From an uncultured Pseudohongiella sp. (GTDB taxonomy: Bacteria > Pseudomonadota > Gammaproteobacteria > Pseudomonadales > Pseudohongiellaceae), in NCBI GenBank assembly GCA_951812715.1, contig OX638323.1:1488001-1552000 (forward strand): a stretch of 64,000 nucleotides of DNA, read 5' to 3'. The position numbers and the translations under genes were made by a program. How positions within the stretch are numbered: the stretch's first letter is position 1; the number at the start of each line of letters is the position of its first letter. A model generated the notes under the pieces. That model had not been told where the DNA came from and did not search any database. It saw only the letters and a list, made by a program, of their open reading frames with translations. Positions 32,174 through 41,693 of this stretch are shown piece after piece.

Positions 32174-34044
32174 GTTCCATCTCCCGAGCCGGCCGCGGCG
32201 AAGTCCCTGACCGGCAGCCACTCTCCATCATCGAATAGCACACTGGCGCCCGCTTCCGGCAGGGAAACCAGATGCCGGAAATTTGCGAACAGTTCCCTGC
32301 CCACCCCTGCAATGCTGTCTCGTCCGGCTTCGGCAAAACAGCGCTCGGCGAATTCTTCGGCTTCGGCCAGGCAATCCAGCGAACCCGAATTGGCATCCAG
32401 CCGGATCACATCGCCTTCCCGCAGTTTGGCAATGGGTCCGGCCGCGGCCGCTTCCGGGGAAAGATGGATCGCGGCGGGAACCTTGCCCGAGGCGCCGGAC
32501 ATTCTGCCATCGGTAAGCAGCGCTATCCGGAAACCGCGGTCGAGCAGCGAACCGAGCAGTGGAGTGAGACTGTGCAATTCCGGCATGCCATTCGCTCTCG
32601 GACCCTGAAACCGCACTACCACCACGCAATCGCGTTCGAGTTCGCCAGCCTCGTATTTCCGTTTCAGTTCTTCCTGGCTGCTGACCACCACCGCGGGTGC
32701 TTCGACTACCCGGTGTTCCTCGGCTACCGCTGAAACCTTGATCATGCCGCGGCCCAGATTGCCTTGCAGCAATCTCAGACCACCTTCCCGGGCAAAGGGT
32801 TCGCTTACTTTACGCAATACCGTCTGATCCAGACTCACGCCCGCGGCTTGCCGCCAGTTCAGCTTGTCTTCCCCAAGCACGGGCTCAACGGTGTAATCAG
32901 CCAGACTCTTGCCCCAGACCGTGCGCGCATCGCCATGGAGCAGGCCGGCGGTGAGCAATTCACGGAACAAAAAGCCGGCGCCGCCGGCGGCGTGGAAGTG
33001 ATTGATGTCGGCCTCGCCATTGGGATAAATCCGGCACAGCAGGGGTACGATCTTCGAGAGCGCGTCGAAATCATCCCAATTGATTCGGATGCCCGCGGCT
33101 TTTGCCATGGCGACCAGATGAATACTGTGATTGGTCGAGCCTCCCGAGGCCAGCAGCACGACGATAGCGTTGACGATGGAACGCTCGTCGATGACTTCAC
33201 CTACCGGCCTTGAATCTCCCGCCTGAGCGGTAATAAGGGTGATTTGCCGACAGGCTTCCCCCGTCAGGGCATCGCGCAGCGGCGTATTCGGATTGACGAA
33301 GGAACCGCCGGGGAGTTGCAGGCCCATGGCTTCCATCAGTAACTGATTGCTGTTCGCGGTGCCATAGAAGGTGCAGGTGCCGGGGCTGTGATAGGCGGCG
33401 GATTCCGCCTCAAGCAATTGATCGCGGCCAATCGTTCCTTCGGCGAACTGTTGACGAACCCTGGCCTTTTCCTTGTTGGAAATGCCCGAAGGCATGGGTC
33501 CGGCCGGTACGAACAGCGCCGGTATATGGCCGAATCGCAGGGCTCCGATAAACAAGCCAGGAACGATCTTGTCGCAGATTCCAAGCAGGAGAACGCCATC
33601 GAACATCTGATGGGAAAGCGCGATCGCGGTCGCCTGGGCGATGTTGTCGCGACTGAAAAGACTCAGTTCCATTCCGGCCTGGCCCTGGGTTACGCCATCG
33701 CACATCGCCGGCACCCCGCCGGCCACCTGGGCGGTAGATCCGAGTTCGCGAATGTAATGTTTAATCCGGGCGGGAAAGTCAGCGTATGGCTGATGCGCCG
33801 ACAGCATATCGTTATAGGCGGTGACGATGCCGATATTGGCGGCGTTCACCAGCCGGATGCGGTTCTTGTCTTCCAGATCGCAAGCAGCGAAGCCGTGGGC
33901 CAGATTGCCGCAACTCAGTTGGGTTCGTTGCGGCTGCTGACGCCTCGCATCGCTGATCTGTCGCAGATAGCCACCCCGGTCGGCACGGCTCCTCTCAACT
34001 ATGCGTCTGGTTACATCGGCAACAACGGGATTTAATTCACTCAT
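32170..34044 (-). CDS. edd: Phosphogluconate dehydratase (Entner-Doudoroff)
   Basis: 624 residues, normal length. It dehydrates 6-phosphogluconate to KDPG. IlvD/Edd features: [39 protein letters not shown] (4Fe-4S Cys), [35 protein letters not shown] (second Cys), [18 protein letters not shown] and the C-terminal [22 protein letters not shown]. It is the first gene of the ten-gene block. The partner aldolase eda is not in the window. A HexR-like site sits 27 bp upstream of the start. Confidence 0.97.
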   Translation of the reverse strand: MSELNPVVADVTRRIVERSRADRGGYLRQISDARRQQPQRTQLSCGNLAHGFAACDLEDKNRIRLVNAANIGIVTAYNDMLSAHQPYADFPARIKHYIRELGSTAQVAGGVPAMCDGVTQGQAGMELSLFSRDNIAQATAIALSHQMFDGVLLLGICDKIVPGLFIGALRFGHIPALFVPAGPMPSGISNKEKARVRQQFAEGTIGRDQLLEAESAAYHSPGTCTFYGTANSNQLLMEAMGLQLPGGSFVNPNTPLRDALTGEACRQITLITAQAGDSRPVGEVIDERSIVNAIVVLLASGGSTNHSIHLVAMAKAAGIRINWDDFDALSKIVPLLCRIYPNGEADINHFHAAGGAGFLFRELLTAGLLHGDARTVWGKSLADYTVEPVLGEDKLNWRQAAGVSLDQTVLRKVSEPFAREGGLRLLQGNLGRGMIKVSAVAEEHRVVEAPAVVVSSQEELKRKYEAGELERDCVVVVRFQGPRANGMPELHSLTPLLGSLLDRGFRIALLTDGRMSGASGKVPAAIHLSPEAAAAGPIAKLREGDVIRLDANSGSLDCLAEAEEFAERCFAEAGRDSIAGVGRELFANFRHLVSLPEAGASVLFDDGEWLPVRDFAAAGSGDGT

Positions 34045-34070
34045 TGCGAGTCACAGGATCAAAAAGGGGC

Positions 34071-34085
34071 TGTAGTATAATTACA
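34071..34085 (-). promoter_or_regulatory. HexR-like operator upstream of edd
   Basis: The minus strand reads TGTAATTATACTACA, a near-perfect palindrome with TGTART half-sites matching the known gammaproteobacterial HexR consensus (TGTAAT-N3-ATTACA). It contains a TATACT that could be the -10 box. HexR is a KDPG-responsive RpiR-family repressor of edd, zwf, pgl and glycolytic genes. Its place ahead of edd fits this regulon. The regulator gene itself is not in the window. Confidence 0.6.
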
Positions 34086-34399
34086 TTTCCTTGAAAATGA
34101 GCCGAATTTTGTCAAGTTTGCAAGCTATTCGCAGGATGGACCGTCGTGGCCACGGCCTCTCGGCAACTATTTTCTCCGCTTTCTTGCAGGGTTGGAAATC
34201 GTCGACTATGCTTTTCCAATAGGTAGAGGCGGGCGCGAATTCACAAGTTTCGCCAGCCTGAAAGCGGAGTTAACGGACAGCTCGGGGAAACAAGTCGTGA
34301 AGGATCACAAAGTCGAGATCACAAGCATTGCCGGCGCCGCGATTGCTGCGCCGGCAATTATCCTGCAGTCAATGAATCTCATGATTGGCGGCGTGAAGG

Positions 34400-34621
34400 A
34401 TGAGATCCGACCTGTCCGTCGGGATGTCGCGGGACGGCTTCGGAGCGTCCGGGAGTAATTTAGCGGGAAGGACTAACACCCATGAAGCGAACGCCAATAT
34501 AAGGTTTGCCTCGATTGAAGCGCGTATGGATCGAAATAGCGAACTGATCTCTCAACTAAGTGAGCGCGTCGCCACGATGGAAACAATGATTCGCTTGTTT
34601 CATCCTTCTGCCAACGATTAG
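34400..34621 (+). CDS. Possible small coiled-coil protein, maybe frameshifted
   Basis: 73 residues ending in a heptad-like segment (FASIEARMDRNSELISQLSE, then RVATMETMIRLF) typical of small coiled-coil proteins. Another frame (34192-34458) upstream ends with a similar charged segment (GGVKDEIRPVRRDVAGRLRS), so the two may be halves of one gene broken near 34400. There is no clear ribosome-binding site. It is isolated between edd and the TonB gene, on the opposite strand to both. The rest of 34086-34190 shows nothing recognisable. Confidence 0.3.
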   Translation: MRSDLSVGMSRDGFGASGSNLAGRTNTHEANANIRFASIEARMDRNSELISQLSERVATMETMIRLFHPSAND

Positions 34622-34623
34622 CT

Positions 34624-35385
34624 TTAGTCCGGCGGCAAATTCCAGTTGAAGCGATAAGTTACGCCTTCGACAGACACCGGTTCGTTGTCGATCAGGCGGG
34701 GCTGATAGCGCAGGCGGGCCGCGGCGCGCAGTGCTTCCTCATCGAAAATCGACGGTGGATTGCTTTCGATGACGACAACATCCCGTACGCTTCCCGTCGC
34801 GGTAATCGTAAAGCCGACTAACACATGACCTTCGAGCTCCTGTTCGCGGGCAAACTCCGGATAGTCGGGAGTGACAAAACTCGCCGGCAGATATTCCCTG
34901 AAGCCGATGTTCTCTTGCTGCCGCGGTTCGATCAGGAAGCGGTCGCGATCTTCCAGTTCGAAGCGGAACACAAAGCGCACATCCTCCACGGGCCGCTCCA
35001 GGGTATTTTCGAAATTCATGCGCCGGGCGGCGTTAATCGCCGCGCTTTCAAAATATCCGGGCGGCTGCTGGTCAATGGTGTCGATCGTATTGAGCGCCAC
35101 GCTGCCGCTTTCATCCACGGTAAAGGCGAGCATTACCCAACCCTCGACGCCTAGCGAGCGGGCGCGCAGCGGATATACGGGTTCGGGAGCATTGAGGACG
35201 ACCATGCCACGAGTGAAATTGGGCGGAGCGTTCGCGGTGGAGGGAGAAATGGAAAATCCGTCGAACAAGCCGCCCCCGCAGCCGGCAAGCGCTGCCAGCA
35301 CTGTTGCGATGCCGGAGAAGCGGAGTAAAACTCGCCCGCTTCTTTTGCTGAAATCGCCGGGCTCTTGATAGCTAGCCTGGAACAT
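34624..35385 (-). CDS. Lipoprotein with two TonB C-terminal domains
   Basis: 253 residues. The N-terminus has a hydrophobic stretch and a lipobox-like LAALAGC, so a lipoprotein anchor is likely (Cys ~36). Two TonB_C modules follow: ~62-135 (NAPEPVYPLRARSLGVEGWV, FTVDESGSV) and ~170-250 (VTPDYPEFAREQELEGHVLV, FTITATGSVRDV). The usual TonB transmembrane helix and Pro-rich spacer are missing, so it is not a canonical energy transducer. It lies just downstream of the TonB-dependent receptor and may interact with it. An alternative is an unrelated periplasmic binding role. Confidence 0.8.
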   Translation of the reverse strand: MFQASYQEPGDFSKRSGRVLLRFSGIATVLAALAGCGGGLFDGFSISPSTANAPPNFTRGMVVLNAPEPVYPLRARSLGVEGWVMLAFTVDESGSVALNTIDTIDQQPPGYFESAAINAARRMNFENTLERPVEDVRFVFRFELEDRDRFLIEPRQQENIGFREYLPASFVTPDYPEFAREQELEGHVLVGFTITATGSVRDVVVIESNPPSIFDEEALRAAARLRYQPRLIDNEPVSVEGVTYRFNWNLPPD

Positions 35386-35415
35386 GACCTGCTCAGGGCG
35401 TCGAAGCCGTGGGGC

Positions 35416-37578
35416 TTAAAAAGTGGCGCTTACCCTGAACGCTAGCTCCATGCCGCTGCCGTTGCAATAGTGTTCGATTTCTTCAACTATACCGTCCGCG
35501 GTGGCGCCGACAAAGCGGGTTCGCTTGCGGCAATACTCGCTTTCGGTAATATTGCGCGACTCCAGCCGGAAAGTGAAATTCTCGAACGCCTTCTTTTCCA
35601 CGAACGCCATCAGGAATGGATCTTCGATCCGCTCTTCTATGTCGATGATGTCAATTTCGGTGCGGCCGCTGCCTCCATTCGAAGAATGCGCATAGAACAT
35701 GCCATAGGTCAGTCCCTGCTCCACCATGTCATTACGGAAACCGACATTGGTTGACCAGCGTTCGTTGCCGGGTTGTCTGCGCTTCTGGCCGAGGAAAGGA
35801 TCGACAATCTCCGAATCGCCCAGGCGAATGCCCGTAGTCAGCAAGGCGTTAGGCATGCCAAGCATCGGCAAGCGCGTGCTTACATCGAGATTCAGACCGT
35901 AACGTTTGCCGTCGCCGATATTGCCCCGGGCCGAGCGCAGATCATCGGGGCTTGGCGATACGTCCACCCGCTCGATGACATCTTCGAGGTCGCGATACCA
36001 AAGTTGAGAATTCACCACGCCCAGGTTGTTTGGCAGGCGCATTTCCAGATTCAGCTCATAACGCCAGGATTGTTCCTGGCGAATATCCGGATTGCCCGCC
36101 TGGGTGTTCTGATCGTCGTCACTGTTGTCGGACGAGGCGCTGAAATCGGAAAAGCTCAATTGCTGTACATCTTTCTCGATTCGGGCGCGCAGTTGCAGGC
36201 TTGGCGTGATGTCGAAGCGGTAGTCCACTTGCGGCCGCACGAATTCGAAATCCCGCGAGTTGAAGACATCGCCGCTCTGCTCGATGGTGGATGTTTCCAG
36301 CACCATTGAACTTTCCAGCGACATGCGGGGATTCAGACGCCAGTTGTGCATGGCGAAGCCCTCGTAGCGAATTTCCTCGACTTTCGACCCGCTGTTGTCC
36401 ACCGCGACCGGAACCAGATTGCCGAAGGCCGGTGAACGCTCGCCGGGAATGTCCAGCCCCATGCGCAGACCGGAATCGCGGATGGTCTGGGCGCCTTCCA
36501 AGCCAATTTCCAATCCTTGCCGATCCGCCACGTCAAAAGTGAAGGAAGTACGCGCTATTCGTTCCCGGTCGCGGCCGAGGTTGTGCAGAAACAGGTTCGG
36601 AACCTTGCCGTCATCGAGCAGGTCCGAGCGATTGCGAGTGTACTGGAACTCCCGGTCGTTGGCGAGAAACAGGAAGCGATAAGTGCCGGCGCCGGCAAAA
36701 TCCCGTTCGTAATCGCCGCCGACTTCCCAGGAGTAACGTTTGCTGTTGTTGTCTTCGCGCTGCTGGTGAATACGGTCATTGACCAGATCGTAAATGCCGC
36801 GATCACGAGAGGAAGGGGAATCGCCGCGGGTTTCGTACAATGCGTTCAATTGCAGCACCTGACCGTCGAAGCGGTAGCCCACGTTGCCGCTGACCTGGTA
36901 TTCGAGCTCGTCGCGAATGCTGTCCTCGTAACGAATTTCCTGCAAATTGTAATCCGGGTCATAGCTGAATTCGCGGCTTTGCGAAGCGTTATAGCGCGGG
37001 CTCGCTTCCAGATGCAGCAAATAGTTGAGATCTCCGCTCTGGCCGCTATAGGAAAGCTGGCCGCCGGTATCGATGGTGCCGTCGCGCGAACGGTCGGAAC
37101 GTATTTCCACGGTAGTGCTGGAGGTCGACAGCACATCAAGCAACACAACATTGACGACCTGACCGCCGCCGCGGATATCGATATTCTCGGAGGTTCCGCG
37201 AATGATTTCGATGTAATCGACCTGGTCCGCCGAGATGCGGTCAAGCTGGTCGCGGCCGCCGGAATTCTTGCCGGTCACGCGCTGGCCATTGATCAGTACT
37301 TCGCCTTCACCGGAACCGAGACCACGCCGGCCGCGGTTGCCACCGCCACCCGGCCCGCCGCGCCCCCGGCCCATGGCCAGGTTGATGCCCGGAATCCGGC
37401 TTAGCATGTCGTTCACCGACACCGGCAGGAACTCGGAAAAATACGAAGCTGGATAAACGATCGTGGAATCGTCGGTCGCGTCTTCCGGGCCCGGTATCTG
37501 CTGGGCGCCGGCCGGTAGCGACCACGCCAGCAACATGGCCATCGTGGCGACCGATAGTTTGGTAAGCTTGAACTTCAT
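35416..37578 (-). CDS. TonB-dependent outer-membrane receptor
   Basis: 720 residues with a signal peptide (ATMAMLLAWSLPAGA-QQ). A plug domain (~40-165) contains VSVNDMLSRIPGINLAMG, EVLINGQRVTGK and IEIIRGTSENIDIRGGG; the beta-barrel follows and ends in a terminal Phe (FRVSATF), the outer-membrane insertion signal. A Gly/Arg-rich tract (~69-92) sits inside the plug, where homologues usually have a short loop. The plug lacks an obvious separate TonB box. The substrate is unknown. Neighbours on the same strand include P450 and ferredoxin genes, so a hydrophobic compound is a reasonable guess. Confidence 0.9.
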   Translation of the reverse strand: MKFKLTKLSVATMAMLLAWSLPAGAQQIPGPEDATDDSTIVYPASYFSEFLPVSVNDMLSRIPGINLAMGRGRGGPGGGGNRGRRGLGSGEGEVLINGQRVTGKNSGGRDQLDRISADQVDYIEIIRGTSENIDIRGGGQVVNVVLLDVLSTSSTTVEIRSDRSRDGTIDTGGQLSYSGQSGDLNYLLHLEASPRYNASQSREFSYDPDYNLQEIRYEDSIRDELEYQVSGNVGYRFDGQVLQLNALYETRGDSPSSRDRGIYDLVNDRIHQQREDNNSKRYSWEVGGDYERDFAGAGTYRFLFLANDREFQYTRNRSDLLDDGKVPNLFLHNLGRDRERIARTSFTFDVADRQGLEIGLEGAQTIRDSGLRMGLDIPGERSPAFGNLVPVAVDNSGSKVEEIRYEGFAMHNWRLNPRMSLESSMVLETSTIEQSGDVFNSRDFEFVRPQVDYRFDITPSLQLRARIEKDVQQLSFSDFSASSDNSDDDQNTQAGNPDIRQEQSWRYELNLEMRLPNNLGVVNSQLWYRDLEDVIERVDVSPSPDDLRSARGNIGDGKRYGLNLDVSTRLPMLGMPNALLTTGIRLGDSEIVDPFLGQKRRQPGNERWSTNVGFRNDMVEQGLTYGMFYAHSSNGGSGRTEIDIIDIEERIEDPFLMAFVEKKAFENFTFRLESRNITESEYCRKRTRFVGATADGIVEEIEHYCNGSGMELAFRVSATF

Positions 37579-37835
37579 GATGTCCTAATCCGACCGCGTC
37601 GCGCCGGCATTTAAATTCCCTGATTCAAGTGCGGGGGCAGTATACCCATCAAGCCGCGGCGATTCTGCAACATTTTGTGAAATGGGGAACACCGCCCCGG
37701 GAAAGTCGCACACTTCCACGATATCGGCCGAAGCTTGCCATCCTTCTGCCATGCTTGCCCGAGATTTATCCAATGCCGCCCCGTTCGAAGCTGGCGCTTC
37801 GACCTTCTGCCATGCCTGCCTGGGGGGTTACGCCG

Positions 37836-39107
37836 TTAGAGCGGAAGCAGCTTCACCGGCAGATTGATATAACCGTTAATGAAGCTGGAATAGACGCGCC
37901 GGGGCTCGCCCACGACTTCCACGCTGTGAAAGCGCCGCAATATCTCTTCCCATAATATCCGCAATTGCAATTCCGCCAGCCGATTGCCCATGCAGCGGTG
38001 GATGCCGAAGCCGAATGAGAGATGGCGCCGGGCATTGGGCCGGTCGATCCGGAATTCATCGGGATTTTCGATCGCTTCCGGATCGCGATTGCCCGATGCG
38101 TACCACATCACCACCTTGTCCCCGGCCTTGATTCTCTGCCCGCGCAATTCAGTGTCGACTTTCGCGCTGCGCCGCATATAAGCCAAAGGCGTCTGCCAGC
38201 GAATGATTTCCGACACCATGTTGGGAATCAGCGAGGGGTCGCGGCGCAATTTGTCGTACTCGCCGGGAAACTTGTTCAAGGCGACCACGCCGCCGGAGAT
38301 CGAATTGCGGGTAGTGTCGTTGCCGCCGACCACCAGCAGAATGATGTTGCCGAGAAATTCCATGGGCGGCATATCGCGAGTCGCTTCGCCGTGGGCCAAC
38401 ATGGAAAGCAGATCGGCGCGCGGCGGCTCGTTGATTCGCCGGTTGCGCAACTCGGTGAAGCAGGCCAGGCACTCCTGCATGGCCCGCCAGCGATGTTCGT
38501 GGCTTTCCGCGACGCCGCCGCCGGGAATCGCGGTGGCCATGTCCGACCAAAAGGTAAGCTTGTATCTTTCCTCGAACGGAAAGTCGAACAGGGTCGCGAG
38601 CATGCGCGTGGTGAGATCGATCGATACCCGCTCGACCCAGTCAAACTCCTCGTTTACCGGCAATTCGTCGAGAATGCCGGCGGCGCGCTCGCGAATCGTG
38701 GCGGACAGCTTCTTCAGGTTTTCCGGCGCCACCACCGGCTGCACGACTTTGCGCTGCGCGTGGTGCCGTGGCGGGTCCATCGCGATGAAGGAGGGCGCGT
38801 CGAATTCCGGCAGAATGTCGACGATGCCGATGGTTGGCTCGGAAGAATAGATCGCGGGGGAAGTGTCGACTTCCATGATGTCCTTGTACTTCATCACCGA
38901 CCAGTAGGGTCCGACCGCGGATTGCCGGCAATAGTGCACCGGCGCTTCGTCGCGCAGCCGCTCAAGAAACGGCAGGTGCTCGCCCGCTTCCCAAATGCCG
39001 GGATGGGACAGGTCGATATCCTCGATCGGCATGGTCCAGGGATCCTTGCCCGCCATGCTCCATTTGCTGGGCTTGCGGCTGGATTCTGAAGTTAAGGAAT
39101 CGGGCAT
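37836..39107 (-). CDS. Cytochrome P450, CYP153-like
   Basis: 423 residues from the ATG at 39107; the open frame reaches 39167 with an unlikely Ser/Arg-rich N-terminus. Motifs: I-helix VVGGNDTTRNSISGG, EIIRW (ExxR variant), TPLAYMRRSAKVD, VVMWYASGNRDPEAIENPDEF, and the heme loop FGFGIHRCMGNRLAELQLRILWEEIL. These blocks are strongly like CYP153, whose members hydroxylate terminal carbons of alkanes or terpenes. A 2Fe-2S ferredoxin gene lies directly upstream in the operon; no ferredoxin reductase is present in the window. Confidence 0.93.
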   Translation of the reverse strand: MPDSLTSESSRKPSKWSMAGKDPWTMPIEDIDLSHPGIWEAGEHLPFLERLRDEAPVHYCRQSAVGPYWSVMKYKDIMEVDTSPAIYSSEPTIGIVDILPEFDAPSFIAMDPPRHHAQRKVVQPVVAPENLKKLSATIRERAAGILDELPVNEEFDWVERVSIDLTTRMLATLFDFPFEERYKLTFWSDMATAIPGGGVAESHEHRWRAMQECLACFTELRNRRINEPPRADLLSMLAHGEATRDMPPMEFLGNIILLVVGGNDTTRNSISGGVVALNKFPGEYDKLRRDPSLIPNMVSEIIRWQTPLAYMRRSAKVDTELRGQRIKAGDKVVMWYASGNRDPEAIENPDEFRIDRPNARRHLSFGFGIHRCMGNRLAELQLRILWEEILRRFHSVEVVGEPRRVYSSFINGYINLPVKLLPL

Positions 39108-39138
39108 TATCTGGCTTTCCGCGGTCACAAGAGCGCGC

Positions 39139-39459
39139 CTAGAACTGGAACTCCGGCGTAGTAACAATCAAGCCGTCGAGATGCTCGCGGACCTTGATCT
39201 GACAGGCGAGGCGGGAATTGGACCGGCGCTCGTCGACCATATCTAGCATGTCCTCTTCGTCCTCGTCCATCGGCTTGAGCCTGTTGAGCCATTCCTCGTT
39301 TACGTAGACATGGCAAGTGCCGCAGGAACAGCAGCCGCCGCAGTCGGCGTCGATTCCCGGCACATTGTTGGAAACCGCGGCCAGCATCAGCGAATTTCCG
39401 TCGACCGCTTCAACCGTCCGCTCTGTCCCGTCGTGTTCGATAAAATTTACTTTGATCAT
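39139..39459 (-). CDS. 2Fe-2S ferredoxin
   Basis: 106 residues from the ATG at 39459 (MIKVNFIEHDG). Cluster ligands lie in DADCGGCCSCGTCHVYV and in RLACQIKV, the adrenodoxin/putidaredoxin-like pattern that serves P450s. It ends 31 bp before the P450 start and probably carries electrons to it. One extra Cys is present in GGCC. Confidence 0.95.
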   Translation of the reverse strand: MIKVNFIEHDGTERTVEAVDGNSLMLAAVSNNVPGIDADCGGCCSCGTCHVYVNEEWLNRLKPMDEDEEDMLDMVDERRSNSRLACQIKVREHLDGLIVTTPEFQF

Positions 39460-39531
39460 GGTTCCCGGATCGTAAAATACCGGCGCCAACATACCAGTAT
39501 GTTCAAACGAAAAAAAGACCGAACAGGCTCA

Positions 39532-40845
39532 TCATAACCTGGGAGCCGGAATGCCGTACTGTCGCAAGGTTCCCTCCACGGTCGGCTTGCCGAGTTGTAT
39601 GCGTTCGCTGTCCAGCAAAAAGGAGAAAATGAGCCCAAGGCCAAGTATGAGCATGCCGATCAGGAAGCAATAGATCACCGCCCGATCCGGATACACATCC
39701 TTGTAGTAACCTACGTAAAGCGGACCGAATATGCCCGCCGCCGCCCAGGCCGTGAGTACGGCGCCGTATATGGCCGACATGTTCTTGCTGCCGAAGACGT
39801 CCAGGATGAAGGAAGGCATCGTGGCGAAGCCGCCGCCGAAGCAGAGCAGGATATAACAGACCAGTATGGAGAAAATCCAGGGATCGCGTTCGGTCATGAG
39901 AATGGCGAATACCACCATCTGGCTCGCGAGAAGGATGCGGAATACGCTGACCCGGCCTATATGGTCCGACAGCAGACCCCAGAACAGCCTGCCCAGACCA
40001 TTGCAGAGGGAACTGACGGCGATGAGCGTTGCCCCGTACTGGGCTAGAACTTCCGGATCAAGCGTCGGGTCCGCGAGACCCCAAACGTCTTGCAGCAGCG
40101 ATGACTGAAAACTGATCACCGAGATACCCGCGGAGATGTTAAAGAAGAAAATCAGCCAGATAATAATGAACTCCCGTGATCTGAGGCAATGGGAGACAAA
40201 ACCGGGTTGATCCGCCCCCGCGGGATCTGGCGACGCCGCCGCCGCGCCCGCCGGCGCCAGGAAATTCTTCGGTGGATTGCTGATAAGCAGACTGATGGGG
40301 ATCAGAACGACAGCGAAAATAATTCCCAGCCACATGAATATGAGTGGCAGATCCTCTTCCGTCTGCACCACCAGAAAGGGCGCCAGCAGCCGGCTGAAGA
40401 GAAATGCGCCAACGCCAAATCCCATCACGACGATACCGGTGGCAAGACCTTTCTTGTCCGGAAACCACTTGGCGGCGGTCGCCACGGGCGTCACGTAGCC
40501 AAAGCCAATGCCGGCGCCGCCGATGACGCCGTAGCCGAAATAGAAAAGCAGCAAATTGTCGCGCTCAAGCGCGAGCGCCGCTACCAGATAACCAAGTGAA
40601 AACAGGATGCTTCCCGCCAGCGCGAGCTTGCGCGGGCCGAGACGGGGCAGAACCATTCCAGCCCAGGCCGCCGCGATGCCGAGCGAGAAGATGGTAACGG
40701 CGAAGGCCACCGCGGTTTCGGTATTGGTCCACTCAAGCTGGCGCACCAGCATGGTCTGGAAAAAGCTCCACGCGTAAACGGTGCCGAAACAAAGCTGCAG
40801 TATTGTACAAAGCAGGACGATGACGGTTCGCGGTACGGCGATCAT
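39532..40845 (-). CDS. MFS transporter, oxalate/formate antiporter (OFA) family
   Basis: 437 residues with 12 predicted membrane helices. The start TVIVLLCTILQLCFGTVYAW, then FSLGIAAAWAGM, and YFGYGVIGGAGIGFGYVTPVATAAKWFPDKKGLATG are OFA features; the WFPDKKG loop is diagnostic. Members exchange small carboxylates (oxalate, formate, lactate). Located just upstream of the ferredoxin gene and downstream of the sensor/binding-protein pair, on the same strand. Confidence 0.9.
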   Translation of the reverse strand: MIAVPRTVIVLLCTILQLCFGTVYAWSFFQTMLVRQLEWTNTETAVAFAVTIFSLGIAAAWAGMVLPRLGPRKLALAGSILFSLGYLVAALALERDNLLLFYFGYGVIGGAGIGFGYVTPVATAAKWFPDKKGLATGIVVMGFGVGAFLFSRLLAPFLVVQTEEDLPLIFMWLGIIFAVVLIPISLLISNPPKNFLAPAGAAAASPDPAGADQPGFVSHCLRSREFIIIWLIFFFNISAGISVISFQSSLLQDVWGLADPTLDPEVLAQYGATLIAVSSLCNGLGRLFWGLLSDHIGRVSVFRILLASQMVVFAILMTERDPWIFSILVCYILLCFGGGFATMPSFILDVFGSKNMSAIYGAVLTAWAAAGIFGPLYVGYYKDVYPDRAVIYCFLIGMLILGLGLIFSFLLDSERIQLGKPTVEGTLRQYGIPAPRL

Positions 40846-40948
40846 GAGCGGCGGCCTCTATCGTCAAGCACCTTCAATTCTCATCCAGCAAGACTGTTCG
40901 AACCCTTGCGGTAAAAGGTCGATCGGCGAAATACCCATGCGCCGCCGC

Positions 40949-41692
40949 CTAGGGCGAACTCGGCAGGACTCCGCCGCCGGCTTTTTCCGGATCGGCCACC
41001 TTGGAGAAGTAGAGCAACAGGCGCGCAAGCTGTCCGGCTTCATCCTTGCGCTCAAGCAGCGCGCTATGCGCTGTCTGCCCGCTCTCTTGCTCCCTGGCGA
41101 GCTGCACGGCGAAGACGAGCAGGTTTTCGATTGGCTTGGCGGCAAGGTTCATGAGCGCTATGGCAGCGATGATGCCGACCACGAAAATCGAGGATATCAG
41201 ATACATCTGCCGGCCGACCGCCTGCTGAATCTTCAAGGTAATGACGGACTTGTCCATGCCGATATGCACGGTTCCGGCGACGCCGGCGAGAATCGGACTG
41301 CCGACTTCTACGTAGCTGTCGGCGCCGGACAACTGGCGCTCCACGGTTTCGGTATTCCCGGGATCGGAGGCGAGAATTTCTTGCGGAATGCCGGGCACGA
41401 AGGTATGCGCCAGAAATTCGCCGTTCTCGTTGACTATATAAATGTAGCTGATGCCCTGGATTTCCAGAAACTGATCGATCAGGGATTGCAGCGCCGAGAG
41501 ATCCCGATTGAGAATGATGTCCACGCTCGCATCGGCGATGGTTTGCGCGATGCCCATGCTATTGGATTCATATTCTTCCGAAAGCTGGGAATCTACGGTC
41601 GCGATACACACCCAGGAAGTCGAAACCGCGATGATCCCGAACAGCAGAAAAATGCCAAAGAGAGGTATTCTAAATAGCTTCTGTATATTCAT
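40949..41692 (-). CDS. Membrane sensor-like protein without output domain
   Basis: 248 residues from the ATG at 41692, two bases after the upstream gene's stop. Helix 1 (~8-32) is followed by a periplasmic domain of ~130 residues that reads like a CACHE/PAS-type sensor (SDSQLSEEY, ISYIYIVNENGEFLAHTF, SYVEVGSPI), then helix 2 (~155-180) and a short HAMP-like linker (AAKPIENLLVF, EAGQLARLLLYFSKV). There is no kinase, GGDEF or methyl-accepting domain after it. Such output-less sensors may couple to a separate partner. The binding protein encoded just upstream is the obvious candidate. Confidence 0.75.
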   Translation of the reverse strand: MNIQKLFRIPLFGIFLLFGIIAVSTSWVCIATVDSQLSEEYESNSMGIAQTIADASVDIILNRDLSALQSLIDQFLEIQGISYIYIVNENGEFLAHTFVPGIPQEILASDPGNTETVERQLSGADSYVEVGSPILAGVAGTVHIGMDKSVITLKIQQAVGRQMYLISSIFVVGIIAAIALMNLAAKPIENLLVFAVQLAREQESGQTAHSALLERKDEAGQLARLLLYFSKVADPEKAGGGVLPSSP

Positions 41693-41693
41693 G

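Noticed and set aside
34074..34115. TTGACA (34110-34115, minus strand) with TATACT (34074-34079) as a sigma-70 promoter
   Set aside because: The spacing between the two boxes is 30 bases, too long for one promoter; the TATACT may be a -10 with a weaker -35.
37720..37835. CCTTCTGCCATGC direct repeats between the P450 and TonB receptor genes
   Set aside because: Only two short imperfect copies; not enough to support an element.
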